In this document: positions 8,503 to 14,931 of the stretch, one piece after another | Numbering within the stretch: position 1 is the stretch's first letter | How the letters are laid out: each line of letters starts with the position of its first letter | DNA from: an uncultured Rhodobacter sp. | Lineage (GTDB): Bacteria; Pseudomonadota; Alphaproteobacteria; Rhodobacterales; Rhodobacteraceae | Assembly: GCA_937901435.1 (NCBI GenBank) | Contig: CALGTJ010000694.1 | Span: forward strand, 1 to 19,751 | Length of the DNA stretch: 19,751 nt | Direction: 5' to 3' | Program-made: the position numbers and the translations under genes | The notes under the pieces: generated by a model | Told to the model about the DNA's origin: nothing | The model's database searches: none | What the model saw: the letters and a program-made list of their open reading frames with translations, nothing else

Positions 8503-10574
8503 GGCGCGGTCTCCTCTATCTTGAGGCAGGCGACGCGGTGACCCGGACGGACCTCGCGCAGTTGCGGCACCGTTTGGCGGCATTCCTCTGTCGCAAGGGG
8601 GCAGCGGGTCGAGAACACGCAACCGGGCGGCGGATCAAGAGGAGAGGGGATTTCACCCTTTAACGCGCGCGGCGCGCGGTGGCGTTCCAGTTCCACGTCC
8701 GGGATCGGCGCTGCGTCCATCAAGGCTTGGGTATAGGGGTGCAGCGGATCGGCAAACAACGCCTCTGACTCTGCGATTTCCATCATCCGGCCCAGATACA
8801 TCACGCCAACGCGATGCGAGATGTGGCGCACGACAGCCAGATCATGCGCGATGAACAGATAGGTGATGCCCAGCCGTTCCTGCAATTCCTCGAGCAGGTT
8901 GATGATCTGCGCCTGTACCGACACATCAAGCGCAGAGACAGGTTCGTCGCAGATGATCGTCGAGGGTTCCATCGCCAACGCCCGCGCAATGCCAACCCGC
9001 TGGCGTTGCCCGCCGGACAACTGATGCGGATAGCGTTCGGACATATACAACGGCAGGCCAACATCGCCCAACAGCTCGCCCACACGCCGCCGCGCGGCCA
9101 TGGTGTCGGGCACCAGTTTACGCACCATCATCGGCTCTGCAATGATCTGACCGACGGTCATGCGCGGGTTGAGAGACGCAAAGGGATCCTGAAAAATCAC
9201 CTGCATGTTCTTGCGCATCGAGGTCAGATCGGACTCTGGAAGGCGCGCGATATTCTGGCCTTCGAAATTCACCGCGCCGGCTGTCGGTTTCAGCAGACGC
9301 AGGATAGAGCGACCTACCGTGGTCTTGCCACAGCCGCTTTCCCCGACCAGACCCAGCGTGCGCCCGGCCTCGATGCTAAAGCTGACGTCATCGACCGCCT
9401 TCACCACCGCCTTTTTGCGCGACAGGGGATTGCGCCCGATCTTGACGTGAAAATTCATCGTCAGCCCGTCAACCTCAAGCGCATTCTTGCCCTCGACCCG
9501 ACCCTCTGCCTCTGCCTCTGCCGCCTGCGCCTTGTACAGCGGGTATAGCCCGTCGCGCAGGGGGCCGTTCATTTCTTCGGCACGGTGGCAAGCGCTGAGA
9601 TGACCGGGGTTGATTTCGCGCAGCTCTGGCATCTTGGCACAGGCGTCAATGCGCGCGGGACAACGGTCGGCAAAGCGACAGCCCGTCGGCGGGTTCATCA
9701 GGTCCGGCGGCAAACCGTCAATGGTCGCCAGCCGCGCCTCTCGCCCCTGATCCAGACGCGGCACGGCACGCAACAGCCCTGCCGTATAGGGATGCAGCGG
9801 GGCGCAAAACAGCGGCAGGGCCTCGGCCTTTTCCGCGATCTGCGCGGCGTACATCACATTCACCCGATCCGCATAACGGGCCACAACGCCCAGGTTATGC
9901 GTGATCACGATCATCGCGATCCCCAACTCGCGGCTGAGCTTTTTCATCAGCTCAAGGATCTGCGCCTGAATGGTCACGTCCAGCGCCGTCGTGGGTTCAT
10001 CTGCGATCAGCAGCTTGGGGTTACAGGCCAGTCCAATCGCGATCATCACGCGTTGGCGCATGCCGCCGGAAAATTCATGGGGGTATTGCGTCAAACGCCG
10101 GGCGGCATCGGAAATACCGACCAGCCCCAACAGTTCTACCGCGCGGGCATGTTGCGCCTCTTTGTCCATACCAAGATGGATGCGCAGCGGTTCGCACAAT
10201 TGATCCCCAATCGTCAGAACCGGGTTCAGCGAGGTCATGGGTTCCTGAAAGATCATGCCGATGTGACGCCCGCGAATGCGCTGCATCTGGGTCTTGGATC
10301 GTGTCAGCAAATCCTCACCGTCAAACATCACCCGACCTTTGGGGATGCGTGTGGTCTTGGGCGGCAACAGCCCCATGATCGCGAGGGCCGAAACCGATTT
10401 GCCGGATCCGCTTTCACCGACTATGGCGACCATCTCGCCGGGGTGAACCTCGTAGCTGACGTTTTGCACCGCGCGGACCAGACCGCGTGTGGTGCGAAAT
10501 TCGACGCAAAGATCCTCGATCTGCAAAATCGGCTTGAGGGCAAGGTCAGGTTTTGGATGTGCCGCGATGTTCAC
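8499..10574 (-). CDS. Fused double ATP-binding protein of a peptide/nickel-type ABC importer (DppD-DppF fusion)
   Basis: The 691-residue protein joins two complete nucleotide-binding proteins that are often separate. First half: Walker A GESGSGKS (53-60), ABC signature FSGGMRQR (168-175), Walker B LLIADEP (188-194) and His226. Second half: Walker A GESGCGKT (411-418), LSGGQRQR (519-526), Walker B IICDEP (540-545) and His577. Each half keeps its oligopeptide-type C-terminal region with four cysteines (299, 305, 312, 329; and 652, 658, 665, 683), a pattern linked to an iron-sulfur cluster in some DppD/OppD homologues. The linker at about 335-365 contains an Ala-Glu repeat. Both ATPase sites look intact. 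The start is GTG at 10572-10574, with only a weak ribosome-binding site. It powers uptake through the two downstream permeases. Confidence 0.94.
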   Translation of the reverse strand: MNIAAHPKPDLALKPILQIEDLCVEFRTTRGLVRAVQNVSYEVHPGEMVAIVGESGSGKSVSALAIMGLLPPKTTRIPKGRVMFDGEDLLTRSKTQMQRIRGRHIGMIFQEPMTSLNPVLTIGDQLCEPLRIHLGMDKEAQHARAVELLGLVGISDAARRLTQYPHEFSGGMRQRVMIAIGLACNPKLLIADEPTTALDVTIQAQILELMKKLSRELGIAMIVITHNLGVVARYADRVNVMYAAQIAEKAEALPLFCAPLHPYTAGLLRAVPRLDQGREARLATIDGLPPDLMNPPTGCRFADRCPARIDACAKMPELREINPGHLSACHRAEEMNGPLRDGLYPLYKAQAAEAEAEGRVEGKNALEVDGLTMNFHVKIGRNPLSRKKAVVKAVDDVSFSIEAGRTLGLVGESGCGKTTVGRSILRLLKPTAGAVNFEGQNIARLPESDLTSMRKNMQVIFQDPFASLNPRMTVGQIIAEPMMVRKLVPDTMAARRRVGELLGDVGLPLYMSERYPHQLSGGQRQRVGIARALAMEPSTIICDEPVSALDVSVQAQIINLLEELQERLGITYLFIAHDLAVVRHISHRVGVMYLGRMMEIAESEALFADPLHPYTQALMDAAPIPDVELERHRAPRALKGEIPSPLDPPPGCVFSTRCPLATEECRQTVPQLREVRPGHRVACLKIEETAP
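9504..9521. repeat. Three tandem copies of the hexamer CTCTGC inside the ATPase linker
   Basis: CTCTGC occurs three times head to tail and encodes alternating Ala-Glu residues (about 351-357) on the minus strand. The repeat lies in the linker between the two fused ATPase halves, where length changes in whole hexamers would keep the frame and should be tolerated. It may be a small slippage-prone tract. Confidence 0.8.
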
Positions 10575-10609
10575 TTGGCAGGCCGTCCTACATTATCCGG
10601 GAATGGGGT

Positions 10610-10634
10610 GGCTCAACCCGCGTGGGGTTGAGCC
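10610..10634 (-). promoter_or_regulatory. Perfect intercistronic hairpin between the binding-protein and ATPase genes
   Basis: GGCTCAACCC (10610-10619) and GGGTTGAGCC (10625-10634) are exact reverse complements around a 5-nt loop, in the 78 bp gap after the binding-protein stop. No T-run follows on the minus strand, so it is not a classical intrinsic terminator. Such hairpins after binding-protein genes often block 3' exonuclease decay or cause partial termination, so that far more binding protein than membrane protein is made; that role is inferred here. Confidence 0.75.
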
Positions 10635-10652
10635 GGTGTGGTTTGGCTCGTG

Positions 10653-12236
10653 TTACTGCGCCAGCCAGACGTCACGCAGGCTTTGCCCAAGGGTGTGGCT
10701 GGGCGAGAATTCCCATCCGTTCACCTTTGGATCCAGCGGCACGATGCGGGTCGAGTAGCTGAGGAAGATGTAATATCCCTCGTCCAGCATCCGCTGCTGA
10801 AACGCCGTGGCAGCCGCCTCGCGCTCTGTCGCACTCGCCGAATATTTCACCGTGTCAAACAGGGTGTCCAATTCCGGATCCTCGTAGCGGGCAAAGTTAG
10901 AGGGCGATTTGGAATGCGAGATGTATTTGCCCCAGTTCAACGCCGCGCTGTCAGCGAATTCGGGGGCGAAATCCATGATCACATCGAACTCGCCACTCTT
11001 GCGCGCTGCTGAATAGGGGGCTGTTGGCACCGAATCCATGCTGACGTTCAGACCGATCCGCTGCCACTGATCCAACACATAAATCCCAAGCACATCATAG
11101 GGATGCGGGATGGACCGGTTGGTGAGGGTAAAGGTCAGGTTCTCTTGTCCCGCCTCTTTCAGCAGGGCCTTGGCACGTGCCCGGTTCGCCTCTATGTCGC
11201 AGCTATAGCCGGGCTGTTCGGCGTATTGTTCAACCGTCAGCGCCTGCGCGTTGTCGGGCCACAAAACGGCGGCCATCGTTGGCAGGACCAGCGTGATCTG
11301 GGACAGTTGATTTAGCCCCTCGCAGCGGTCAATCGCAAGGTTCAGCGCCTGACGCACGCGTTTGTCGTCAAAGGGCGGCTTGCTGGTGTTGATCGCAAAC
11401 AGCCAGTTGGTCAGGCGCGGACCCTCAAGAAACTTGATCCGGTCGCCCATCGCATCTGCCAGTTGCTTTTTCTGTGGCGGTGCGATGCCGCGGAATTCGG
11501 TCATTACCTGACCGCCTTGCAGCGCATTGACCAGTGCCGATCCGGCCACCTGCGAGGCGACGAAGCCATCCAGATAGGGGCGACCGTCAACGAAATAGCC
11601 GTCGTATTTCTCACCGACCCAGCGCGCGCCAGCGACGTATTCAACGAACTTGAACGGCCCGGTGCCCAAGACATTCTTTTCCGGGAACCTTGGGTCCTCG
11701 GCCAGTTTGGCCGCAGAATAGATCGCGTTCCACGGCGAGGCAAAGACCATCATCATCGACGAGTTGGCCCGCGCCATTTTGAAGACCACGGTATAGTCGT
11801 CGGGCGTTTCGATGCTGTCGATATCGGAAAACTGTGACACGCGCACCGACACCACGCCTTCTGGCGGGTTGCGCAGGCGTTCATAGCTGGCCGCGACATC
11901 TGCCGACGTCATCGGTGTGCCGTCGTGAAACGTTACATCCTCGCGCAGCGTGAACGTATAGGTCAACTCGTCGTCCGACACGGTCCAGCTGCTGGCAACG
12001 TCGCCCTCTAACGCGGGGTAATTCGCCCAGTCAAAGGTCAGCAGGCCCGAATAATGCGGGGCCAGATAATGGATGACAGAAAAGCTGTTGGCAGCGTGCA
12101 GATCATAGGTCGGCGGCCCCGCGACAACCGCAAAATTCAAGGTTCCACCCGGTTGTGGATCCGACGCCCAACCAGCGCCGGTCAAGGCAAGACCGGCCGC
12201 GATGGCAAGCGACAAGACGGATTTTCGTAGCATCAT
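10653..12236 (-). CDS. ABC transporter substrate-binding protein, family 5 (peptide/nickel/opine type)
   Basis: The 527-residue periplasmic protein captures the transported solute. Seen: a Sec signal peptide (MMLRKS, then a hydrophobic stretch to residue 22, with likely cleavage after GWA at 24). No lipobox Cys is present, so it is probably freely soluble. Family-5 hallmarks follow: PGGTLNF near the mature start, LTYTFTLREDVTFHDGTP (about 91-108) with SADVAASYERL, LGTGPFKFVEY (about 192-202), and KRVRQALNLAIDR (about 300-312). GGGAGGAG-type sequence (GGGAGGAGTTT) precedes the ATGATG start. It is the first gene of the minus operon and faces the divergent control region. Family 5 also binds non-peptide ligands such as opines and plant metabolites; given the enzymes nearby, a small cyclic acid is more likely than a peptide (inference). 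Confidence 0.94.
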   Translation of the reverse strand: MMLRKSVLSLAIAAGLALTGAGWASDPQPGGTLNFAVVAGPPTYDLHAANSFSVIHYLAPHYSGLLTFDWANYPALEGDVASSWTVSDDELTYTFTLREDVTFHDGTPMTSADVAASYERLRNPPEGVVSVRVSQFSDIDSIETPDDYTVVFKMARANSSMMMVFASPWNAIYSAAKLAEDPRFPEKNVLGTGPFKFVEYVAGARWVGEKYDGYFVDGRPYLDGFVASQVAGSALVNALQGGQVMTEFRGIAPPQKKQLADAMGDRIKFLEGPRLTNWLFAINTSKPPFDDKRVRQALNLAIDRCEGLNQLSQITLVLPTMAAVLWPDNAQALTVEQYAEQPGYSCDIEANRARAKALLKEAGQENLTFTLTNRSIPHPYDVLGIYVLDQWQRIGLNVSMDSVPTAPYSAARKSGEFDVIMDFAPEFADSAALNWGKYISHSKSPSNFARYEDPELDTLFDTVKYSASATEREAAATAFQQRMLDEGYYIFLSYSTRIVPLDPKVNGWEFSPSHTLGQSLRDVWLAQ

Positions 12237-12294
12237 AAACTCCTCCCAAATTTGTTCGCCAATTCCGGGCGCATTTTCTACGAATGCATAAGTT

Positions 12295-12302
12295 GTCCGG
12301 AC
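12295..12302. promoter_or_regulatory. Candidate GntR operator 1: GTCCGGAC
   Basis: A perfect 8 bp palindrome, extended outward by AAG and CTT arms with two mismatched bases on each side (12290-12307). It resembles the GT-N-TA-N-AC operator type known for HutC-class GntR proteins, differing in the centre (CG instead of TA). It lies about a helical turn downstream of the candidate minus-strand -10 box, near the expected transcription start, which suits a repressor. Confidence 0.5.
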
Positions 12303-12310
12303 TTCTTTTT

Positions 12311-12338
12311 ATAATCACTGATTTTTCGAGTCTCGCAA
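12311..12338 (-). promoter_or_regulatory. Candidate promoter for the minus-strand operon
   Basis: Reading the minus strand, TTGCGA (12338-12333) is followed after 16 bp by GATTAT (12316-12311), with an overlapping TATAAA at 12313-12308. The -35 matches the sigma-70 consensus at 4 of 6 positions and GATTAT matches at 4 of 6. The binding-protein start codon lies about 75 bp downstream. Prediction by eye only. Confidence 0.4.
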
Positions 12339-12379
12339 GGGTTAAAATCGCTTATAATCGCAATTTCTTAAAAATCAGT
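12317..12379. repeat. 10 bp perfect inverted repeat ACTGATTTTT / AAAAATCAGT
   Basis: ACTGATTTTT (12317-12326) and AAAAATCAGT (12370-12379) are exact reverse complements separated by 43 bp in the divergent control region. The right arm overlaps the second GTCYGGAY motif. The arms could be half-sites for a regulator or the basis of a symmetric DNA loop; no T-run or RNA context suggests a terminator. Confidence 0.6.
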
Positions 12380-12385
12380 CTGGAT
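12378..12385. promoter_or_regulatory. Candidate GntR operator 2: GTCTGGAT
   Basis: An imperfect copy of the GTCYGGAC motif, immediately upstream of the plus-strand TTGACA box. Centre-to-centre distance to operator 3 is 32 bp and to operator 1 is 83 bp, close to whole numbers of helical turns. It is the weakest of the three copies. Confidence 0.35.
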
Positions 12386-12387
12386 CA

Positions 12388-12393
12388 TTGACA
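12388..12393 (+). promoter_or_regulatory. Candidate -35 box (TTGACA) for the plus-strand operon
   Basis: A perfect consensus TTGACA lies 73 bp before the VOC-protein start. At the usual 17 bp spacing the -10 position reads TCTGGA, a poor match, and it falls inside operator 3. Either the promoter is weak and needs activation, or the match is chance. Confidence 0.35.
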
Positions 12394-12409
12394 AGTTATC
12401 TCATTATGT

Positions 12410-12417
12410 GTCTGGAC
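12410..12417. promoter_or_regulatory. Candidate GntR operator 3: GTCTGGAC
   Basis: It differs from operator 1 by one base; the shared 10-mer is TGTCYGGACT (12294-12303 and 12409-12418). It lies where the -10 element of the plus-strand promoter would be, so a bound repressor would block that operon. Operators 1 and 3 are 115 bp apart, about 11 helical turns. Confidence 0.45.
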
Positions 12418-12466
12418 TATTAAGAATTACGGCTGACCGAAAATTCCCCGGAAAGGACCCCTGTTG

Positions 12467-12892
12467 ATGCCCCCAATCCCTGTCACAGGTTGCGATCACA
12501 TCGCCTTGGCTGTGCCTGATCTGGAGGCCACGATTGCCCTGTTTCGCAGCCAGTTTGGCGTCACGGTCGGGCCGTCAAAGGACGTCCCGGAACAGGGGAT
12601 GCGGATCGCCTATGCAGAGCTTGGGAATGTGCGGCTGGAACTGATGGAACCCACCACATCTGATTCGCTGATTGCCCGGTTCCTTGCCAAACGGCCGGGC
12701 GGCGGGTTGCACCATATCAGCCTGACGACGCCGGACCCGCAGGCCGCTTTTGACACCGCGACAGAGTCCGGGCTGATCCCGCTCTCGCCGCAGGTGCAAC
12801 GGGGCCATCACGGGCGCGATCTGTTCTTTCTTAACCCGCGCGACACCAACGGAACGCTTATCGAAATCGAAGATGAAGGACATGACAGATGA
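12467..12892 (+). CDS. VOC-superfamily protein, methylmalonyl-CoA epimerase-like
   Basis: The 141-residue protein has two beta-alpha-beta-beta-beta modules of the vicinal-oxygen-chelate fold and follows methylmalonyl-CoA epimerase closely. Seen: CDHIALAVPDLE (residues 9-20; metal ligand His11), VPEQGMRIAYAELG (40-53), LELMEP (57-62), LHHISL (81-86) and GTLIEIED (129-136) with a C-terminal Glu ligand. These enzymes use a divalent metal to move a proton alpha to a CoA thioester. ATG 12467-12469 is taken as the start; the TTG directly before it is possible. It is the first gene of the plus operon, and its stop overlaps the crotonase start by 4 bp. No methylmalonyl-CoA mutase is present, so it may epimerise or isomerise a different acyl-CoA made by the neighbouring CoA-transferase (inference). 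Confidence 0.82.
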   Translation: MPPIPVTGCDHIALAVPDLEATIALFRSQFGVTVGPSKDVPEQGMRIAYAELGNVRLELMEPTTSDSLIARFLAKRPGGGLHHISLTTPDPQAAFDTATESGLIPLSPQVQRGHHGRDLFFLNPRDTNGTLIEIEDEGHDR

Positions 12893-13743
12893 TATATAAC
12901 GAGATCCTTTATGAGGTCCGCGACAACGTCGCATGGATCACCATCAACCGCCCCGAAGTGCGCAATGCCTTTCGCGAGCAGACGCTGGACGAGTTGATTC
13001 ATGCGTTCAAATCCACCCGCGACGACCAGTCTCTGGCCTGTGCCGTGGTCACCGGCGCGGGCGATCAGGCGTTTTCGGCGGGCGGCGATTTTCACGCCAT
13101 GATGAAGCTGAACCGCGCCAATGCGATGCATTGGAACGACCGGATGCTGGGGCTTGCGATGACGATTCGCGGGCTGTCGATCCCGGTGGTGGCCATGGTC
13201 AACGGCTGGTGCATGGGCGGCGGGCATGAATTGGCGCTGTGGTGTGACATGGTGATCGCCTCTGACAACGCGCATTTCGGGCAGACCGGCGCAAAGGTCG
13301 GCGCCTGTCCGACGGTGGGCGCAACGCAGTACATCCCGCGCCTGATCGGCGAACGTCTGGCGCGCGAGATGATCTTTCTCTGCCGTACGTTCCCGGCCAA
13401 GGAAGCGGTCGAAATCGGTCTGATCAACAAATGCGTGCCGCAAAAAGACCTGCTGGCCGAGACCGAAAAATGGTGCGAGCAGATGAAGGGCTTTTCCGGT
13501 CAAACCCTGCGCGCCACCAAGAAATCCCTGAATTTCGAAAGCGATCTTTTGTATGCGTCGTGGCAGCAGGGAATGGAACTGCTGGCAGAAATCTGGGGGT
13601 CCGAGGAAAGCCTTGAGGGCATGAACGCTTTTATGGAAAAGCGCAAACCGGATTTCATGAAATACCGCAACCAGCGCGCCGAAAAGGTCAACGCCTATCT
13701 GGACGACCTTGCCAACGACCGCAACAAAGCGCCGGGTCACTAG
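12889..13743 (+). CDS. Crotonase-superfamily acyl-CoA enzyme of the MenB/BadI-like branch
   Basis: The 284-residue protein acts on a CoA thioester. Seen: the oxyanion-hole segments SAGGDF (63-68) and MGGGHE (109-114), HFGQTGAKVGA (129-139), LAREMIFLCR (157-166) and the C-terminal MEKRKPDFMKY (249-259). The last three resemble dihydroxynaphthoyl-CoA synthase (MenB) and the ring-opening hydrolase BadI more than standard enoyl-CoA hydratases. The second catalytic Glu of hydratases is replaced by Gly134, as in MenB and BadI, while Glu114 is kept. The SxD segment expected after KVG in MenB/BadI reads ACP (139-141), so their usual acidic residue is also missing. It likely opens or closes a ring or cleaves a beta-keto bond on CoA, but the reaction is uncertain. 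ATGA overlap with the VOC gene. Confidence 0.83.
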   Translation: MIYNEILYEVRDNVAWITINRPEVRNAFREQTLDELIHAFKSTRDDQSLACAVVTGAGDQAFSAGGDFHAMMKLNRANAMHWNDRMLGLAMTIRGLSIPVVAMVNGWCMGGGHELALWCDMVIASDNAHFGQTGAKVGACPTVGATQYIPRLIGERLAREMIFLCRTFPAKEAVEIGLINKCVPQKDLLAETEKWCEQMKGFSGQTLRATKKSLNFESDLLYASWQQGMELLAEIWGSEESLEGMNAFMEKRKPDFMKYRNQRAEKVNAYLDDLANDRNKAPGH

Positions 13744-14931
13744 GTGCAACCGCTTGATGGCATAAGGGTTCTGGATCTCAGCCGCGTGCTGGCCGGACCC
13801 GTCTGCGCGCAGAACCTTGGGGATCTGGGCGCAGATGTGATCAAGGTGGAACGCCCCGGCAGCGGCGATGACACCCGGTCCTGGGGCCCTCCGTTTCAGG
13901 GGGGCGAGGCGGCCTATTTCGTGTGCGCCAATCGCAACAAACGCTCGCTGACCCTTGATCTCAAGTCGGATCGGGGGCGGGTGATATTGGGGCAATTGAT
14001 CCAGCACAGCGATGTTGTGATCGAGAACTTCAAGCTGGGTACGCTGGACGGCTGGGGGTTTGACGCCGCGTGGTTCACCGCACAGGCCCCGCGCACCATC
14101 CGCTGTTCGATCACGGGGTATGGATCAAAAGGGCCAAAGGCGCATCTGCCGGGTTATGATTTTCTGGCGCAGGCCGAATCCGGGTTGATGAGCATTTGCG
14201 GCCCGGTTGATGGTGATCCGGTGAAATACGGGGTGTCTATCGTCGATTTTTGCACCGGGCAATTTGCGACGATTGCGATCCTGTCCGCCTTGCAGGCCCG
14301 CGCTGTGACGGGACGCGGGCAGGCGGTCGAGGCGAACCTTTACTCCACCAGCCTCTCGATGCTGATCAACGTGGGCGCGTCGCATCTGATGACAGGCAAT
14401 CCCGCGCGCCGTCTTGGCAACGGTCACCCCAATGCGGTCCCTTACCGCGAATTCACCTGTGCCGACGGGCGCATCGCCCTGCCGATTGGCAGCGACGCGC
14501 AATTCGCGAAACTGGCCGAGGTCATGGGCCATCCCGAGTGGGCGCAGGATCCGAGATTGGCACAGATGCCGCAACGGGTCGAAAACCGTGAGATGGTGGA
14601 ACAACTGCTGGAACCGGTCTTTGCCACACGCCCCGCGCAGGATTGGCTGGACGCGCTACAAGCGGTCGGTGTGCCCGTCAGCCTGATCGCCACCGTGGCG
14701 CAGGCTCTGGCCAGTCCACACACCGAGGCGCTTGGCATGGTGACCACGATGGATCACCCGACCGCAGGGCCGGTGCGCACGATCAATATCCCCTACGACC
14801 TGTCAGAGACCCCCGCCGCAATCACCGCGCCGCCGCCCACGCTGGGGCAGCATAGCGCAGAGATCCTACGCGATGTTCTGGGCCTTGACGCCTCTGACAT
14901 TGCCGCATTGCAAAAGGACGGCGTGCTGTGA
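13744..14931 (+). CDS. CaiB/BaiF class III CoA-transferase
   Basis: The 395-residue enzyme moves CoA between carboxylic acids through an aspartyl-CoA mixed anhydride. Seen: LDGIRVLDLSRVLAGP at residues 4-19, GADVIKVERP (29-38), the NRNKRSLTLDLK region (63-74), VVIENFKLGT (91-100), ITGYG (123-127), GYDFLAQAESG (137-147) and the candidate nucleophile Asp168 in SIVDFCTG, matching the conserved Asp of formyl-CoA transferase and CaiB. The length is typical. The start is GTG directly after the crotonase stop, with no spacing; the TGA overlaps the MFS start in GTGA. No CoA ligase gene is seen in the locus, so this enzyme probably activates the pathway acid and may recycle CoA from a product. Substrates are unknown. 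Confidence 0.93.
   Translation: MQPLDGIRVLDLSRVLAGPVCAQNLGDLGADVIKVERPGSGDDTRSWGPPFQGGEAAYFVCANRNKRSLTLDLKSDRGRVILGQLIQHSDVVIENFKLGTLDGWGFDAAWFTAQAPRTIRCSITGYGSKGPKAHLPGYDFLAQAESGLMSICGPVDGDPVKYGVSIVDFCTGQFATIAILSALQARAVTGRGQAVEANLYSTSLSMLINVGASHLMTGNPARRLGNGHPNAVPYREFTCADGRIALPIGSDAQFAKLAEVMGHPEWAQDPRLAQMPQRVENREMVEQLLEPVFATRPAQDWLDALQAVGVPVSLIATVAQALASPHTEALGMVTTMDHPTAGPVRTINIPYDLSETPAAITAPPPTLGQHSAEILRDVLGLDASDIAALQKDGVL

Larger units (their letters stand above)
12237..12466. promoter_or_regulatory. Divergent control region shared by the two catabolic operons
   Basis: A 230 bp, comparatively AT-rich spacer between the binding-protein start (minus) and the VOC-protein start (plus). It holds three GTCYGGAY motifs, a 10 bp inverted repeat, and candidate promoters for both directions, each listed separately. 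No ORF or RNA gene was found in it. Because both operons start here and a GntR regulator is encoded in one of them, this is the expected control point of the locus. Confidence 0.75.

Noticed and set aside
9585..10631. 348-codon plus-strand open frame opposite the fused ATPase gene
   Set aside because: It is antisense to intact Walker and signature motifs, has no recognisable domain, and no ribosome-binding site decides a start.
12808..14007. 399-codon minus-strand open frame opposite the crotonase gene
   Set aside because: The crotonase frame carries clear family motifs and is coupled to its neighbours; the opposite frame is Arg/His/Gln-rich and featureless.
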